In this document: positions 52,808 through 60,619 of the stretch, one piece after another | Numbering within the stretch: the stretch's first letter is position 1 | Layout of the letters: each line of letters opens with the position of its first letter | Origin: an uncultured Ruminococcus sp. | GTDB lineage: Bacteria > Bacillota > Clostridia > Oscillospirales > Acutalibacteraceae | DNA: 64,000 nt | Assembly: GCA_902785425.1 (NCBI GenBank) | Contig: CACZYP010000009.1 | Coordinates: forward strand, 1 to 64,000 | Direction of reading: 5' to 3' | The notes under the pieces: generated by a model | The model's database searches: none | The model's input: the letters and a program-made list of their open reading frames with translations, nothing else | What the model was told of the DNA's origin: nothing | Translations under genes and position numbers: made by a program

Positions 52808-53029
52808 ATGGTATTTGAGAAAATTGCAAAGATGATCGCTGAAAAGATCGACGCAGACGTTGCAGAGATCAAGGAAGACACAGCATTCGAGGATCTCAGC
52901 ATCGATTCTCTCGACATCACTGAGATCGCAATGGATATCGAAGACGAGTTCGGTATCGAGTTCGAGGCAGACCCGTCCATGAAGACAGTTGCAGACCTCG
53001 TTGCAGCAGTAGAGAAGAAGGTAGGCTAA
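52808..53029 (+). CDS. acpP: Acyl carrier protein
   Basis: Carries growing acyl chains on a 4'-phosphopantetheine attached to Ser34 (DLSIDSLDITEIAM). 73 residues, acidic, four-helix. AAAAGGAG lies upstream of the ATG. It has its own promoter and a strong terminator, so it can be expressed above the level of the surrounding fab genes. Confidence 0.98.
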   Translation: MVFEKIAKMIAEKIDADVAEIKEDTAFEDLSIDSLDITEIAMDIEDEFGIEFEADPSMKTVADLVAAVEKKVG

Positions 53030-53045
53030 TCTGCCGGATCAATTA

Positions 53046-53094
53046 CCGCCGTGCCTGTTAAAACAGCAGGCACAGGCGGCAATGCTTTTTTAAT
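53046..53094 (+). terminator. acpP terminator
   Basis: CCGCCGTGCCTG, short loop, CAGGCACAGGCGG, then CAATGCTTTTTTAATTT. Long GC stem and U-tract. Confidence 0.88.
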
Positions 53095-53150
53095 TTATTT
53101 TCGGATCACGACACTAAAAACTAACACAGTGTGGAAAACAAACACCTTTA

Positions 53151-53521
53151 TCAATTGACAATTGACAATTGATAATTGACAATTGCGGAGTCGCTGCGCT
53201 CCTGTTTTATATTGGAATATCCAAACAGCGCAGCTTTCGGCAAATAATAAAGTTCAGTTTGCGAGTATTATTATAATCCAACTCGGCGAAGCCGAGTTCC
53301 GAAATTGACAATTGACAATTGTCAATTGCAAAGTCGCTGCGCTCCTGTTTTATATTTATTATATTGACAATTGTCAATTGCAAAGTCGCTGCGCTCCTGT
53401 TTTATATTTATTATTCAATCGAAACAGCTTTCGGCAAATAATATAGTTCAGTTTGCGAGTATTATTATAATCCAACTCGGCGAAGCCGAGTTCCGAAATT
53501 GTCCATTGTCAATTGTCAATT
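53151..53521 (+). repeat. Tandem family-1 elements with reiterated left module
   Basis: Two elements head-to-tail (right hairpins AACTCGGCGAAGCCGAGTT near 53280 and 53478). The left module TTGCAAAGTCGCTGCGCTCC with TGTTTTATATTTATT is present twice in a row (about 53326 and 53380), an internal slippage-type duplication. The core is the short form CTTTCGGCAAATAATA. It fills most of the 540-bp acpP-fabK gap. Confidence 0.88.
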
Positions 53522-53565
53522 AAAAAAAAGCTCTTTCCACATTATAAATAAAAGAGGTAACTAAA

Positions 53566-54516
53566 ATGATAACTTCCCCCATTTGTGAAGCTCTCGGTAT
53601 CGAGTACCCGATCTTTCAGGGCGGTATGGCGTGGATAGCCGACGGCAAGCTTGCGGCAGCAGTCTCGAACGGAGGCGGCCTTGGAATCATTTCCGCTATG
53701 AACGCAGGCAGCGACTATCTCAGAGAGCAGATAAGAATAGCACGTTCTTCAACAGACAAGCCTTTCGGCGTTAATATAATGCTTCAAAGCCCCCATGCGG
53801 AAGAAGTTGCCGCTGTTGTTGCCGAGGAAAAAGTTCCGGTAGTTACAACAGGCGCAGGCAGCCCTGCAAAGTTCATGGAAATGTGGAAAGAAGCAGGCAT
53901 AAAGGTAGTTCCCGTCATTGCTTCCGTTGCAATGGCTAAAAAGATGGAAAAATGCGGCGCTGCTGCTGTAGTTGCAGAGGGTCAGGAGTCGGGCGGCCAC
54001 ATCGGCGAGCTTACGACTATGGCGCTCGTTCCGCAGGTAGTTGACGCTGTAAGTATCCCCGTTATCGCCGCAGGCGGCATCGCAGACGGCAGAGGAGTTG
54101 CGGCAGCTTTCATGCTCGGCGCTGTAGGCGTTCAGCTCGGAACACGCTTCCTCGTTGCAGAAGAGTGCGGCGTTCATCAGAACTATAAGAATGCAGTTCT
54201 GAAAGCTACCGATATCTCAACGGTAACAACAGGCAGACGTTTCGGCGGCAACACATGCCGAAGCATCAAAAACGCATTTACAAGAAACTTCGTTAAAGAA
54301 GAGTATTCCCCCGAAGCAACACCCGAAAGCGTTGCAAATCTCGGCGTGGGCGCTTTGAGACTTGCAGCTGTTGAGGGAGACGCTAAGAACGGCTGTCTGC
54401 TTGCGGGTCAGATATCGGGTATGGTAAATAAAGAACAGCCCGCAGCTGAGATCATCAAGGAGATCTTTGACGAGGCTGAAAAACTTCTGGGAGGCGCTTC
54501 AAAATGGGTAAGATAG
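53566..54516 (+). CDS. fabK: Enoyl-ACP reductase II (FabK)
   Basis: FMN-dependent reductase for the last step of each elongation cycle. 316 residues, TIM barrel of the nitronate monooxygenase/FabK family: YPIFQGGMAWIADGKLAAAVSNGGGLGII, AEGQESGGHIG, PVIAAGGIADGRGVAAAFMLGA and GVQLGTRF. FabK is the expected enoyl reductase of Clostridia lacking fabI. Its stop overlaps fabD by 13 nt. Confidence 0.95.
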   Translation: MITSPICEALGIEYPIFQGGMAWIADGKLAAAVSNGGGLGIISAMNAGSDYLREQIRIARSSTDKPFGVNIMLQSPHAEEVAAVVAEEKVPVVTTGAGSPAKFMEMWKEAGIKVVPVIASVAMAKKMEKCGAAAVVAEGQESGGHIGELTTMALVPQVVDAVSIPVIAAGGIADGRGVAAAFMLGAVGVQLGTRFLVAEECGVHQNYKNAVLKATDISTVTTGRRFGGNTCRSIKNAFTRNFVKEEYSPEATPESVANLGVGALRLAAVEGDAKNGCLLAGQISGMVNKEQPAAEIIKEIFDEAEKLLGGASKWVR

Positions 54517-55406
54517 CATTGGTTTTGTCCGGACAGGGCGCACAGTACACAGGCATGGGCAAAGAGCTTTACGACTGCTCCCCTGCCGCTAAAAAAATAT
54601 TTGAAACAGCAGATTCCGTTCGTCCCGATACAAGCGCACAGTGCTTTGAGGGCGACAAGGAAACTCTTTCGAGAACATGCAACACACAGCCGTGCGTTAT
54701 GGCTGTTGACCTTGCTGCTGCGGCTGCCGTGATCGAAAAGGGCATCAAGCCCGACTGCATCGCAGGCTTTTCGCTCGGCGAGATAGCAGCGCTCGGACTT
54801 TCGGGAATGCTCTCATACGAAGACGCATTCAAGCTCGTTTGCAAGCGTGCGGAGCTTATGGACATAGCTTCCGAAACAGACAAGGGCACGATGGTAGCCG
54901 TTGTAAAGCTTCCTCCCGAAAAGGTAGAGGAGATCGCATCACGCTTTGACAGAACTTATCCCGTAAACTACAACGGACCTGCTCAGACTGTCGTTGCAAC
55001 AACGATAGAAAACGCAGACAAGATCGTTGAGGCTGCAAAGGAAGAAAAAGGCAGAGGCGTGAAGCTTGCGGTAAGCGGCGCATTCCACTCCCCTTTCATG
55101 CACAGTGCGGCTGTAGGTCTTGCGGAGTATCTCAAAGACGTTGAGTTTGCAGACCCGAAGATGCCTGTTTACAGCAACTACACAGCTAAACCCTACGAGG
55201 GCGACTACAAGGCTCTGCTCACGGCGCAGACGGAAAACCCTGTCCGCTGGCAGACGATAATCGAGAATATGATAAACGATGGCGTTGACACATTCATCGA
55301 AGCAGGCCCCGGCAAAACGCTCGCAGGCCTCATCAAAAAGATCAACGCAGACGTTAAGATATACAACGTAGAAGATAAAGCATCGCTCGAAGCGCTCGCT
55401 TTGTAA
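54504..55406 (+). CDS. fabD: Malonyl-CoA:ACP transacylase (FabD)
   Basis: Loads malonyl groups on ACP. 300 residues. FSGQGAQYTGMG-type opening (LSGQGAQYTGMGKELY), nucleophile Ser in GFSLGEIAAL, and catalytic His in SGAFHSPFM. GGGAGG within the end of fabK serves as ribosome-binding site, so the two are coupled. Confidence 0.97.
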   Translation: MGKIALVLSGQGAQYTGMGKELYDCSPAAKKIFETADSVRPDTSAQCFEGDKETLSRTCNTQPCVMAVDLAAAAAVIEKGIKPDCIAGFSLGEIAALGLSGMLSYEDAFKLVCKRAELMDIASETDKGTMVAVVKLPPEKVEEIASRFDRTYPVNYNGPAQTVVATTIENADKIVEAAKEEKGRGVKLAVSGAFHSPFMHSAAVGLAEYLKDVEFADPKMPVYSNYTAKPYEGDYKALLTAQTENPVRWQTIIENMINDGVDTFIEAGPGKTLAGLIKKINADVKIYNVEDKASLEALAL

Positions 55407-55655
55407 ATTGAGAATTGAAAATGGAAAATGGAAAATTGCGGAAGCACTTCGTGCTTGATTTATACTGGTGTATTCAGACTTTACAGCTTTCGGCTGCCAA
55501 AAAAAGTTATTGTTTTTTTAACCAATAAAAAAACAACTCGCCGCAGGCGAGTTCCGCAATTGTCCATTGTCAATTATCAATTGTCAATTATAAAAGGGGC
55601 GAACTTCGTTCGCCGACCGAAATTTTCCATTTTCAATTTTCCATTTTCCATTTGA
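55407..55655 (+). repeat. Family-1 element plus GGCGAAC module
   Basis: It starts at the fabD stop. AAATGGA left arm, GGAAGCACTTCGTGCTT, TTATACTGGTG, short core CTTTCGGCTGCC, AACTCGCCGCAGGCGAGTT, CAATTGA right arm, then GGCGAACTTCGTTCGCC and another AAATGGA arm. Confidence 0.87.
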
Positions 55656-55670
55656 AGGACGGAGGTTATT

Positions 55671-56423
55671 ATGAGTTACGATATGAATAATAAAACGGCG
55701 CTTATCACGGGCGCTGCTCGTGGTATCGGCTATGCCGTTGCCGAAAAGCTCGCATCATGCGGTGCGGCTATCGCAGTTGTAGATTACTGCGGCGAAGAGG
55801 ACGGCGCAAAGTCCGCCGCAGCTCTTGCCGAGAAATACGGCGTAAAAACTGCTTTCTACCGCTGTGATGTTTCAAACTTTGAAGCAAGCAAGGAAACAGT
55901 TGCAAAGATCATCGAAGATTTCGGCGGCATTGATATTCTTGTCAATAACGCAGGCATCGTGAAGGATATGCTCATGCTCAAGATGACCGACGCCGAATTT
56001 GACGCAGTTATAAACGTAAACCTCAGAGGTACGTTCAACATGACAAAGCACCTTTACAGCCACATGATGAAGAAGAGAGCCGGACGCATCGTAAACGTTT
56101 CCTCTGTAGTAGGACTTACGGGCAACGCAGGTCAGGCAAACTATTCCGCATCAAAGGCAGGCGTTGTAGGGCTTACAAAGTCTGCTGCTAAGGAGCTTGC
56201 AGGCAGAGGCGTAACTGTAAACGCAGTTGCTCCGGGCTACATAATGACAGACATGACGAACGCTCTTTCCGATAAAGTCAAAGAGCAGTTCACGGCTCAG
56301 ATCCCGATGAAAAAAGGCGGCAAGCCCGAGGACGTTGCAAATGCTATCGCTTTCCTCTGCTCCGATGATGCGGCATACATCACGGGCGAAGTCATTCGTG
56401 TAGACGGCGGACTTGCGATGTAA
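55671..56423 (+). CDS. fabG: 3-oxoacyl-ACP reductase (FabG)
   Basis: NADPH-dependent SDR for the first reduction of the cycle. 250 residues: cofactor loop TGAARGIGYAVAE, NNAGIVKDMLMLKM (the FabG-specific NNAG-xxxD region), VSSVVGLTGNAGQANYSASKAG with catalytic Ser-Tyr-Lys, and VAPGYIMTDMT. GGAGG lies 5 nt upstream. A family-3 repeat begins directly after the TAA. Confidence 0.97.
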   Translation: MSYDMNNKTALITGAARGIGYAVAEKLASCGAAIAVVDYCGEEDGAKSAAALAEKYGVKTAFYRCDVSNFEASKETVAKIIEDFGGIDILVNNAGIVKDMLMLKMTDAEFDAVINVNLRGTFNMTKHLYSHMMKKRAGRIVNVSSVVGLTGNAGQANYSASKAGVVGLTKSAAKELAGRGVTVNAVAPGYIMTDMTNALSDKVKEQFTAQIPMKKGGKPEDVANAIAFLCSDDAAYITGEVIRVDGGLAM

Positions 56424-56515
56424 CCAAGGGCTCTGCCCTTGGAACCCGCCCGCTTTTTGAAAAAAGCGGGGCAAAAACTTTCGGCTATGTACTTTTCCGC
56501 TTTTGGGTAAACCGG
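56424..56515. repeat. Family-3 hairpin repeat
   Basis: CCAAGGGCTCTGCCCTTGG perfect hairpin, then CCCGCCCGCTTTTTGAAAAA and AGCGGGGCAAAAACTTTCGG. It starts at the base after the fabG stop codon. Closely matches 3961-4047. Confidence 0.8.
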
Positions 56516-56558
56516 AAAACTTTTCGCAGTTTGGTTTGTTATTTTTTTAACAGCCTAA

Positions 56559-56608
56559 TGACTACACCAACTCGTCGCAAACGAGTTCCGGCATTCCACT
56601 TTCTACAT
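56559..56608 (+). repeat. Right-half remnant of a family-1 element
   Basis: CAACTCGTCGCAAACGAGTTCC (stem kept as CTCGT/ACGAG) followed by an inverted AATGTGG-type arm. The left half is missing; the family-3 repeat stands in its place. Confidence 0.65.
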
Positions 56609-56692
56609 TAACGCAAGCGGAAAGCGGAAGTATCAAAAAACTATAGCACTTGCTCTCGGCAGAGATAAAAAATATACCAGGGAGAGAAAACA

Positions 56693-57925
56693 ATGAACAG
56701 AGTAGTGGTTACAGGTATCGGTGCGCTTACGCCTGTCGGCAACAGCGCTCCCGAATACCTTGCAAACATAAAAAAAGGCGTCAATGGAATCGATGTTATC
56801 ACGAAGTTTGACGTTTCAGAATCAAAATACAAATTCGCCGGCGAAGTAAAAAATGCCGATCTTGCGGCTGTTATCGACAAGGCTTCGCTCAGAAAGATGG
56901 ATCTCTATACGCAGTACGCAATGTACGCAGCGCATGAAGCAATGAACGACAGCGGTATTTCCGGAAAAGTCGATCCTTACCGTTTCGGCGTATATTTCGG
57001 CACGGGTATCGGCGGCTTCGATACGCTCCTCACAGAGCATATCGCTCTTCTCGAAAAGGGCGCAAGACGTGTTTCTCCGCTGTTTATCCCGAAGATGATC
57101 TATAACATCGCAGCAGGAAACATTGCGATCACATTTGATGCAAAGGGCACGAACATGGCTCTTTCCACAGCATGCGCAACGGGCGCTACGGCTGTAGGCG
57201 AAGCGTACAGAGCTATCAAGTTCGGTCTTGCAGACGCTATGATCTGCGGCGGCAGTGAGGCGGCTATCCATCCGCTCACGGTTGCAGGCTTCGGCCAGTG
57301 CAAAGCGCTTTCCACAGCAGAAACAAAGGACACTGTATCGCTTCCGTTCGACAAGCGCCGCAAGGGCTTCGTAATGGCAGAGGGTGCGGCTGTTCTCATT
57401 CTTGAAGAGTACGAGCACGCCGTAAACAGAGGCGCAAAGATCTACGCAGAGATCGTAGGCTACGGCTCAACGAACGACGCATACCACATCACTTCGCCCG
57501 ATCCGGCAGCAGAAGCTACGGCTCGTGCTGTTGAAGAAGCTATCAAGGATATCGAGCTTCCCGATGCAGACAAGATCTACATTAACGCTCACGGCACAGG
57601 CACACACTTGAACGATGTGACAGAGACAAATACATTCAAGAACGTATTCAAGGACGACGCATACAAGCTGCACATCAGCTCAACAAAGTCCATGACGGGA
57701 CATATGCTCGGTGCGGCAGGCGCTATCGAGGCTATCACGGCGATCGACACGCTCACAAGCGGCATCGTACCGCCGACGATCAATCTTCTTGAAAAAGACG
57801 AGGAGTGCGACCTCAACTACACACCGAACACAGCACTCGAAACACCGATAGAGCTTGCGCTCTCCACAAACCTCGGCTTCGGCGGACACAATGCATGCCT
57901 GGCGTTTAAAAAAATCAGCAACTAA
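56693..57925 (+). CDS. fabF: 3-oxoacyl-ACP synthase II (FabF)
   Basis: Elongating condensing enzyme. 410 residues. Catalytic Cys161 in LSTACATGATAVGEAYR; His residues in NAHGTGTHLND and MTGHMLGAAGAIEA. MNRVVVTGIGALTPVGN is the standard opening. GGGAGAG precedes the start. Followed by a repeat and fabZ, without the accB gene common at this place. Confidence 0.97.
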   Translation: MNRVVVTGIGALTPVGNSAPEYLANIKKGVNGIDVITKFDVSESKYKFAGEVKNADLAAVIDKASLRKMDLYTQYAMYAAHEAMNDSGISGKVDPYRFGVYFGTGIGGFDTLLTEHIALLEKGARRVSPLFIPKMIYNIAAGNIAITFDAKGTNMALSTACATGATAVGEAYRAIKFGLADAMICGGSEAAIHPLTVAGFGQCKALSTAETKDTVSLPFDKRRKGFVMAEGAAVLILEEYEHAVNRGAKIYAEIVGYGSTNDAYHITSPDPAAEATARAVEEAIKDIELPDADKIYINAHGTGTHLNDVTETNTFKNVFKDDAYKLHISSTKSMTGHMLGAAGAIEAITAIDTLTSGIVPPTINLLEKDEECDLNYTPNTALETPIELALSTNLGFGGHNACLAFKKISN

Positions 57926-57934
57926 CAACATATA

Positions 57935-58120
57935 CAATTGACAATTGACAATGGATAATTGACAATTGCGGAAGCACTTCGTGCTTGATTTATATTGGTG
58001 TATTCAGTCTTTACAGCTTTCGGCTGCCAAAAAAGTTGGATTTTTAAAACTAATAAAAAAACAACTCGCCGCAGGCGAGTTCCGCAATTGTCCATTGTCA
58101 ATTATCAATTGTCAATTATA
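57935..58120 (+). repeat. Family-1 element (short-core form)
   Basis: CAATTGA arms, GGAAGCACTTCGTGCTT, TATATTGGTG, core CTTTCGGCTGCCAAAAAAG, AACTCGCCGCAGGCGAGTT, inverted arm. Very similar to 55407-55590, which suggests a recent copy or conversion between neighbours. Confidence 0.88.
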
Positions 58121-58138
58121 AAGGGCTTGGGTGTTATC

Positions 58139-58549
58139 ATGAACATAGAAGAGATAAAAAACATAATCCCCCATCGTGACAACATGCTTCTTATCGACGA
58201 GGCGGAGGTTATTGACGGGGTGGCTTACGGTAAAAAGCATATCACGGGCGACGAGTGGTTCCTGAAAGGTCATTTTCCGGGAAATCCCGTTGTTCCGGGC
58301 GTTATCCTTTGCGAGATAATGGCGCAGTCGAGCTGCGTTCTGCTTGCGGAGCAGTCGAGCGGCGCTACCCCCTACTTCACGGGTCTTGACAAGGTAAAAT
58401 TCAAGAACAAAGTCCTCCCCGGCGACACGATCGAAACAGAGTGCAGGATCGTAAGAAACAAAGGTCCGTTCTACTTCGCCGAAGGCAAAGCGTCCGTAAA
58501 CGGAAAGCTGTGCGTAAAAGCTGAGTTTTCGTTTGCACTAATCAACTGA
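58139..58549 (+). CDS. fabZ: 3-hydroxyacyl-ACP dehydratase (FabZ)
   Basis: Dehydration step of chain elongation. 136 residues from the ATG at 58139; upstream in-frame starts are inside the repeat. Hot-dog fold signatures IPHRDNMLLIDEAEVIDG and GHFPGNPVVPGVILCEIMAQ contain the catalytic His and Glu. The stop TGA is also the first TGA of the following heptad array. Confidence 0.96.
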   Translation: MNIEEIKNIIPHRDNMLLIDEAEVIDGVAYGKKHITGDEWFLKGHFPGNPVVPGVILCEIMAQSSCVLLAEQSSGATPYFTGLDKVKFKNKVLPGDTIETECRIVRNKGPFYFAEGKASVNGKLCVKAEFSFALIN

Positions 58550-58868
58550 CAATTGACAGTTGACAATTGATAATTGACAATTATGGAGCTCGCCTGCGGC
58601 GAGTTGGATTATATTAGTTCTCAGAGAGCTATTCTTTACTCTTTGCCAAGTAGTAGCTATGAAGTCTGAAAACACTAATATAAAAACAGGAGCGAAGCGA
58701 CTCATTAATTGTCCATTGTCCATTGTCAATTGTCCATTGTCAATTAGAAAAAGGGAGCGGAGCGACTCCTTCATTCCACACTCCACTTTCCACATTCCAC
58801 ATTAATAAAAAGGCGAACTTCGTTCGCCTTACCGCAATTGTCCATTATCAATTGTCCATTGTCAATTA
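58546..58868 (-). repeat. Composite family-1 repeat
   Basis: CAATTGA arm beginning in the fabZ stop codon, GAGCTCGCCTGCGGCGAGTT, TATATTAGT, core TTTACTCTTTGCCAAG, ACTAATATAAAAAC, GGAGCGAAGCGACTC, inverted arm, GGAGCGGAGCGACTCC, AATGTGG-type arm, GGCGAACTTCGTTCGCC and a last CAATTGA arm. It fills the whole fabZ-accD gap. Confidence 0.85.
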
Positions 58869-58887
58869 ATGAAAGAGTGATCATAAA

Positions 58888-59754
58888 ATGGCAAATGTAT
58901 TTACCAATATAATTAAAAACCTCACCGGGCAGCAGCCTACCGATATCGAATCGCTGATAAAGCACACCGAGAACGTCAATCTTGTGTGCAAGGGCTGTCA
59001 CGGAGAGATACAGAAGCACACGCTTCTTAAAAACAATATGATCTGCCCCAAGTGCGGCAAGTATTTCCGTATGGGCGGCAAGGAAAGGATCAAATGGCTC
59101 GCAGACAAGAAGTCTGTAGAGTTCATGTTCGACGATTACGAGAGCCGTGATTTCCTTGAATTTCCAGGCTACTCCGAAAAGCTTGAAAAATCACGCAAGC
59201 AGACGAACGAAAAGGACGCCGTAGTTGTCGGAACGGCAAAGATCGGCGGCAAGCCCTTTGCGTTTTTCGTGATGGACTCACGCTTCATGATGGCTTCGAT
59301 GGGTTCCGTTCTCGGAGAGAAGATCACATCTATCTTTGAGTACGCCAAGAAATACTCGCTCCCCGTTATCGGCTTTACCGCATCAGGCGGCGCACGTATG
59401 CAGGAGGGTATCATCTCTCTTATGCAGATGGCTAAGGTCAGCGGCGCAGTTAAGCGTCACTCCACAGCAGGCAACCTCTACATAACGGTGCTCACAGACC
59501 CGACAACGGGCGGCTGTACGGCATCTTTCGCTATGCAGGGCGATATTATCCTTGCCGAGCCGAAAGCGCTTGTAGGCTTTGCCGGCAGACGTGTCGTTGA
59601 GCAGACTACTAAGTCAAAGCTTCCCGACAACTTCCAGAGCGCAGAGTTCCTGCTTGAACATGGATTTGTAGACTCGATCGTTCCGAGAGAAAAGCTCAGA
59701 GACACGCTCGGAACTCTTCTTGAAATTCACTCAGCCGGAGGTGCAGCCGTATGA
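58888..59754 (+). CDS. accD: Acetyl-CoA carboxylase carboxyltransferase subunit beta
   Basis: With AccA, transfers CO2 from biotin to acetyl-CoA. 288 residues. The zinc ribbon is VCKGCHG...MICPKCGKYFRMG (about 33-58). The crotonase-like core has GSVLGEKIT, FTASGGARMQEG and DPTTGGCTASFAMQGD. It overlaps accA by 4 nt (ATGA). The biotin carrier and carboxylase genes are not in this window. Confidence 0.96.
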   Translation: MANVFTNIIKNLTGQQPTDIESLIKHTENVNLVCKGCHGEIQKHTLLKNNMICPKCGKYFRMGGKERIKWLADKKSVEFMFDDYESRDFLEFPGYSEKLEKSRKQTNEKDAVVVGTAKIGGKPFAFFVMDSRFMMASMGSVLGEKITSIFEYAKKYSLPVIGFTASGGARMQEGIISLMQMAKVSGAVKRHSTAGNLYITVLTDPTTGGCTASFAMQGDIILAEPKALVGFAGRRVVEQTTKSKLPDNFQSAEFLLEHGFVDSIVPREKLRDTLGTLLEIHSAGGAAV

Positions 59755-60560
59755 CGCCTTATGAAAAACTGAAAACTGCCAGAGCGAGCACACGCCCGAC
59801 AGGCAGCGCATATATAGATCAGATATTCAAAAACAAGATAGAGCTTCACGGCGACCGCCGCTTCGGCGACGACGCAGCTATCGTAAGCGGCGTCGGATTC
59901 CTTGATGACGGGATCCCCGCAACGTTTATCGCTATTGACAAGGGCACAGACCTGCAGAGCCGTCTTGCAAAGAACTTCGGCTGCCCGAAGCCCGAAGGCT
60001 ACAGAAAGGCGCTTCGCCTTATGAAGCAGGCGGAAAAATTCCGCAGACCCGTTGTATGCTTTGTAGATACGCTCGGCGCATTCTGCGGCGCAGAGGCGGA
60101 GGAGCGTGGTCAGGGTCAGGCTATAGCCGAGAACATTCTTGAAATGATGGGACTGAAAACACCCGTTATCACATTCGTTATCGGCGAAGGCGGAAGCGGC
60201 GGCGCTCTCGGTCTTGCAACTGCGGACAGAGTTTATATGCTTGAAAACGCCGTATACTCCGTTATCTCCCCCGAGGGCTGCGCAAGCATTCTCTGGAAAG
60301 ACAGCAACAAGGTAGCAGACGCTGCAGCATGCCTGCACATCACTGCACAGGACATGCGTGAATTCAAGGTAGTTGAGGGCATCATCACTGAGGATTTCGA
60401 TCACTTCGACAAGATGTGCAACTCGATACGTCATCAGATAAAGAAGGATATCAAGACGCTTTCGGCAATGTCAGACGAAGAGCTTCTCGAAAACCGCTAC
60501 AACCGTTTCCGCCAGTTCGGCTACTTCACAAGAACAGTCGATGACGAGGACGAAATGTAA
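59751..60560 (+). CDS. accA: Acetyl-CoA carboxylase carboxyltransferase subunit alpha
   Basis: Partner of AccD. 269 residues, shorter than the approximately 320 of E. coli because the N-terminal helical part is brief. Core blocks: ELHGDRRFGDDAAIVSG, GCPKPEGYRKALRLMKQAEKF, CFVDTLGAFCGAEAEERGQG and VIGEGGSGGALGLA. Last gene of the fatty acid cluster; a terminator follows. Confidence 0.95.
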   Translation: MTPYEKLKTARASTRPTGSAYIDQIFKNKIELHGDRRFGDDAAIVSGVGFLDDGIPATFIAIDKGTDLQSRLAKNFGCPKPEGYRKALRLMKQAEKFRRPVVCFVDTLGAFCGAEAEERGQGQAIAENILEMMGLKTPVITFVIGEGGSGGALGLATADRVYMLENAVYSVISPEGCASILWKDSNKVADAAACLHITAQDMREFKVVEGIITEDFDHFDKMCNSIRHQIKKDIKTLSAMSDEELLENRYNRFRQFGYFTRTVDDEDEM

Positions 60561-60578
60561 ATTTCAAATACGATCTGA

Positions 60579-60619
60579 GAGTGAGGACAACATCTCGTTG
60601 TTCTCACTCCCTTTTTTTT
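60579..60619 (+). terminator. Terminator of the fab/acc cluster
   Basis: 13-bp stem GAGTGAGGACAAC/GTTGTTCTCACTC, then CCTTTTTTTT. Confidence 0.9.

Noticed and set aside
57995..58138. N-terminal extension of FabZ
   Set aside because: Repeat-encoded; the real hot-dog protein begins MNIEEIKNIIPHRDNM.
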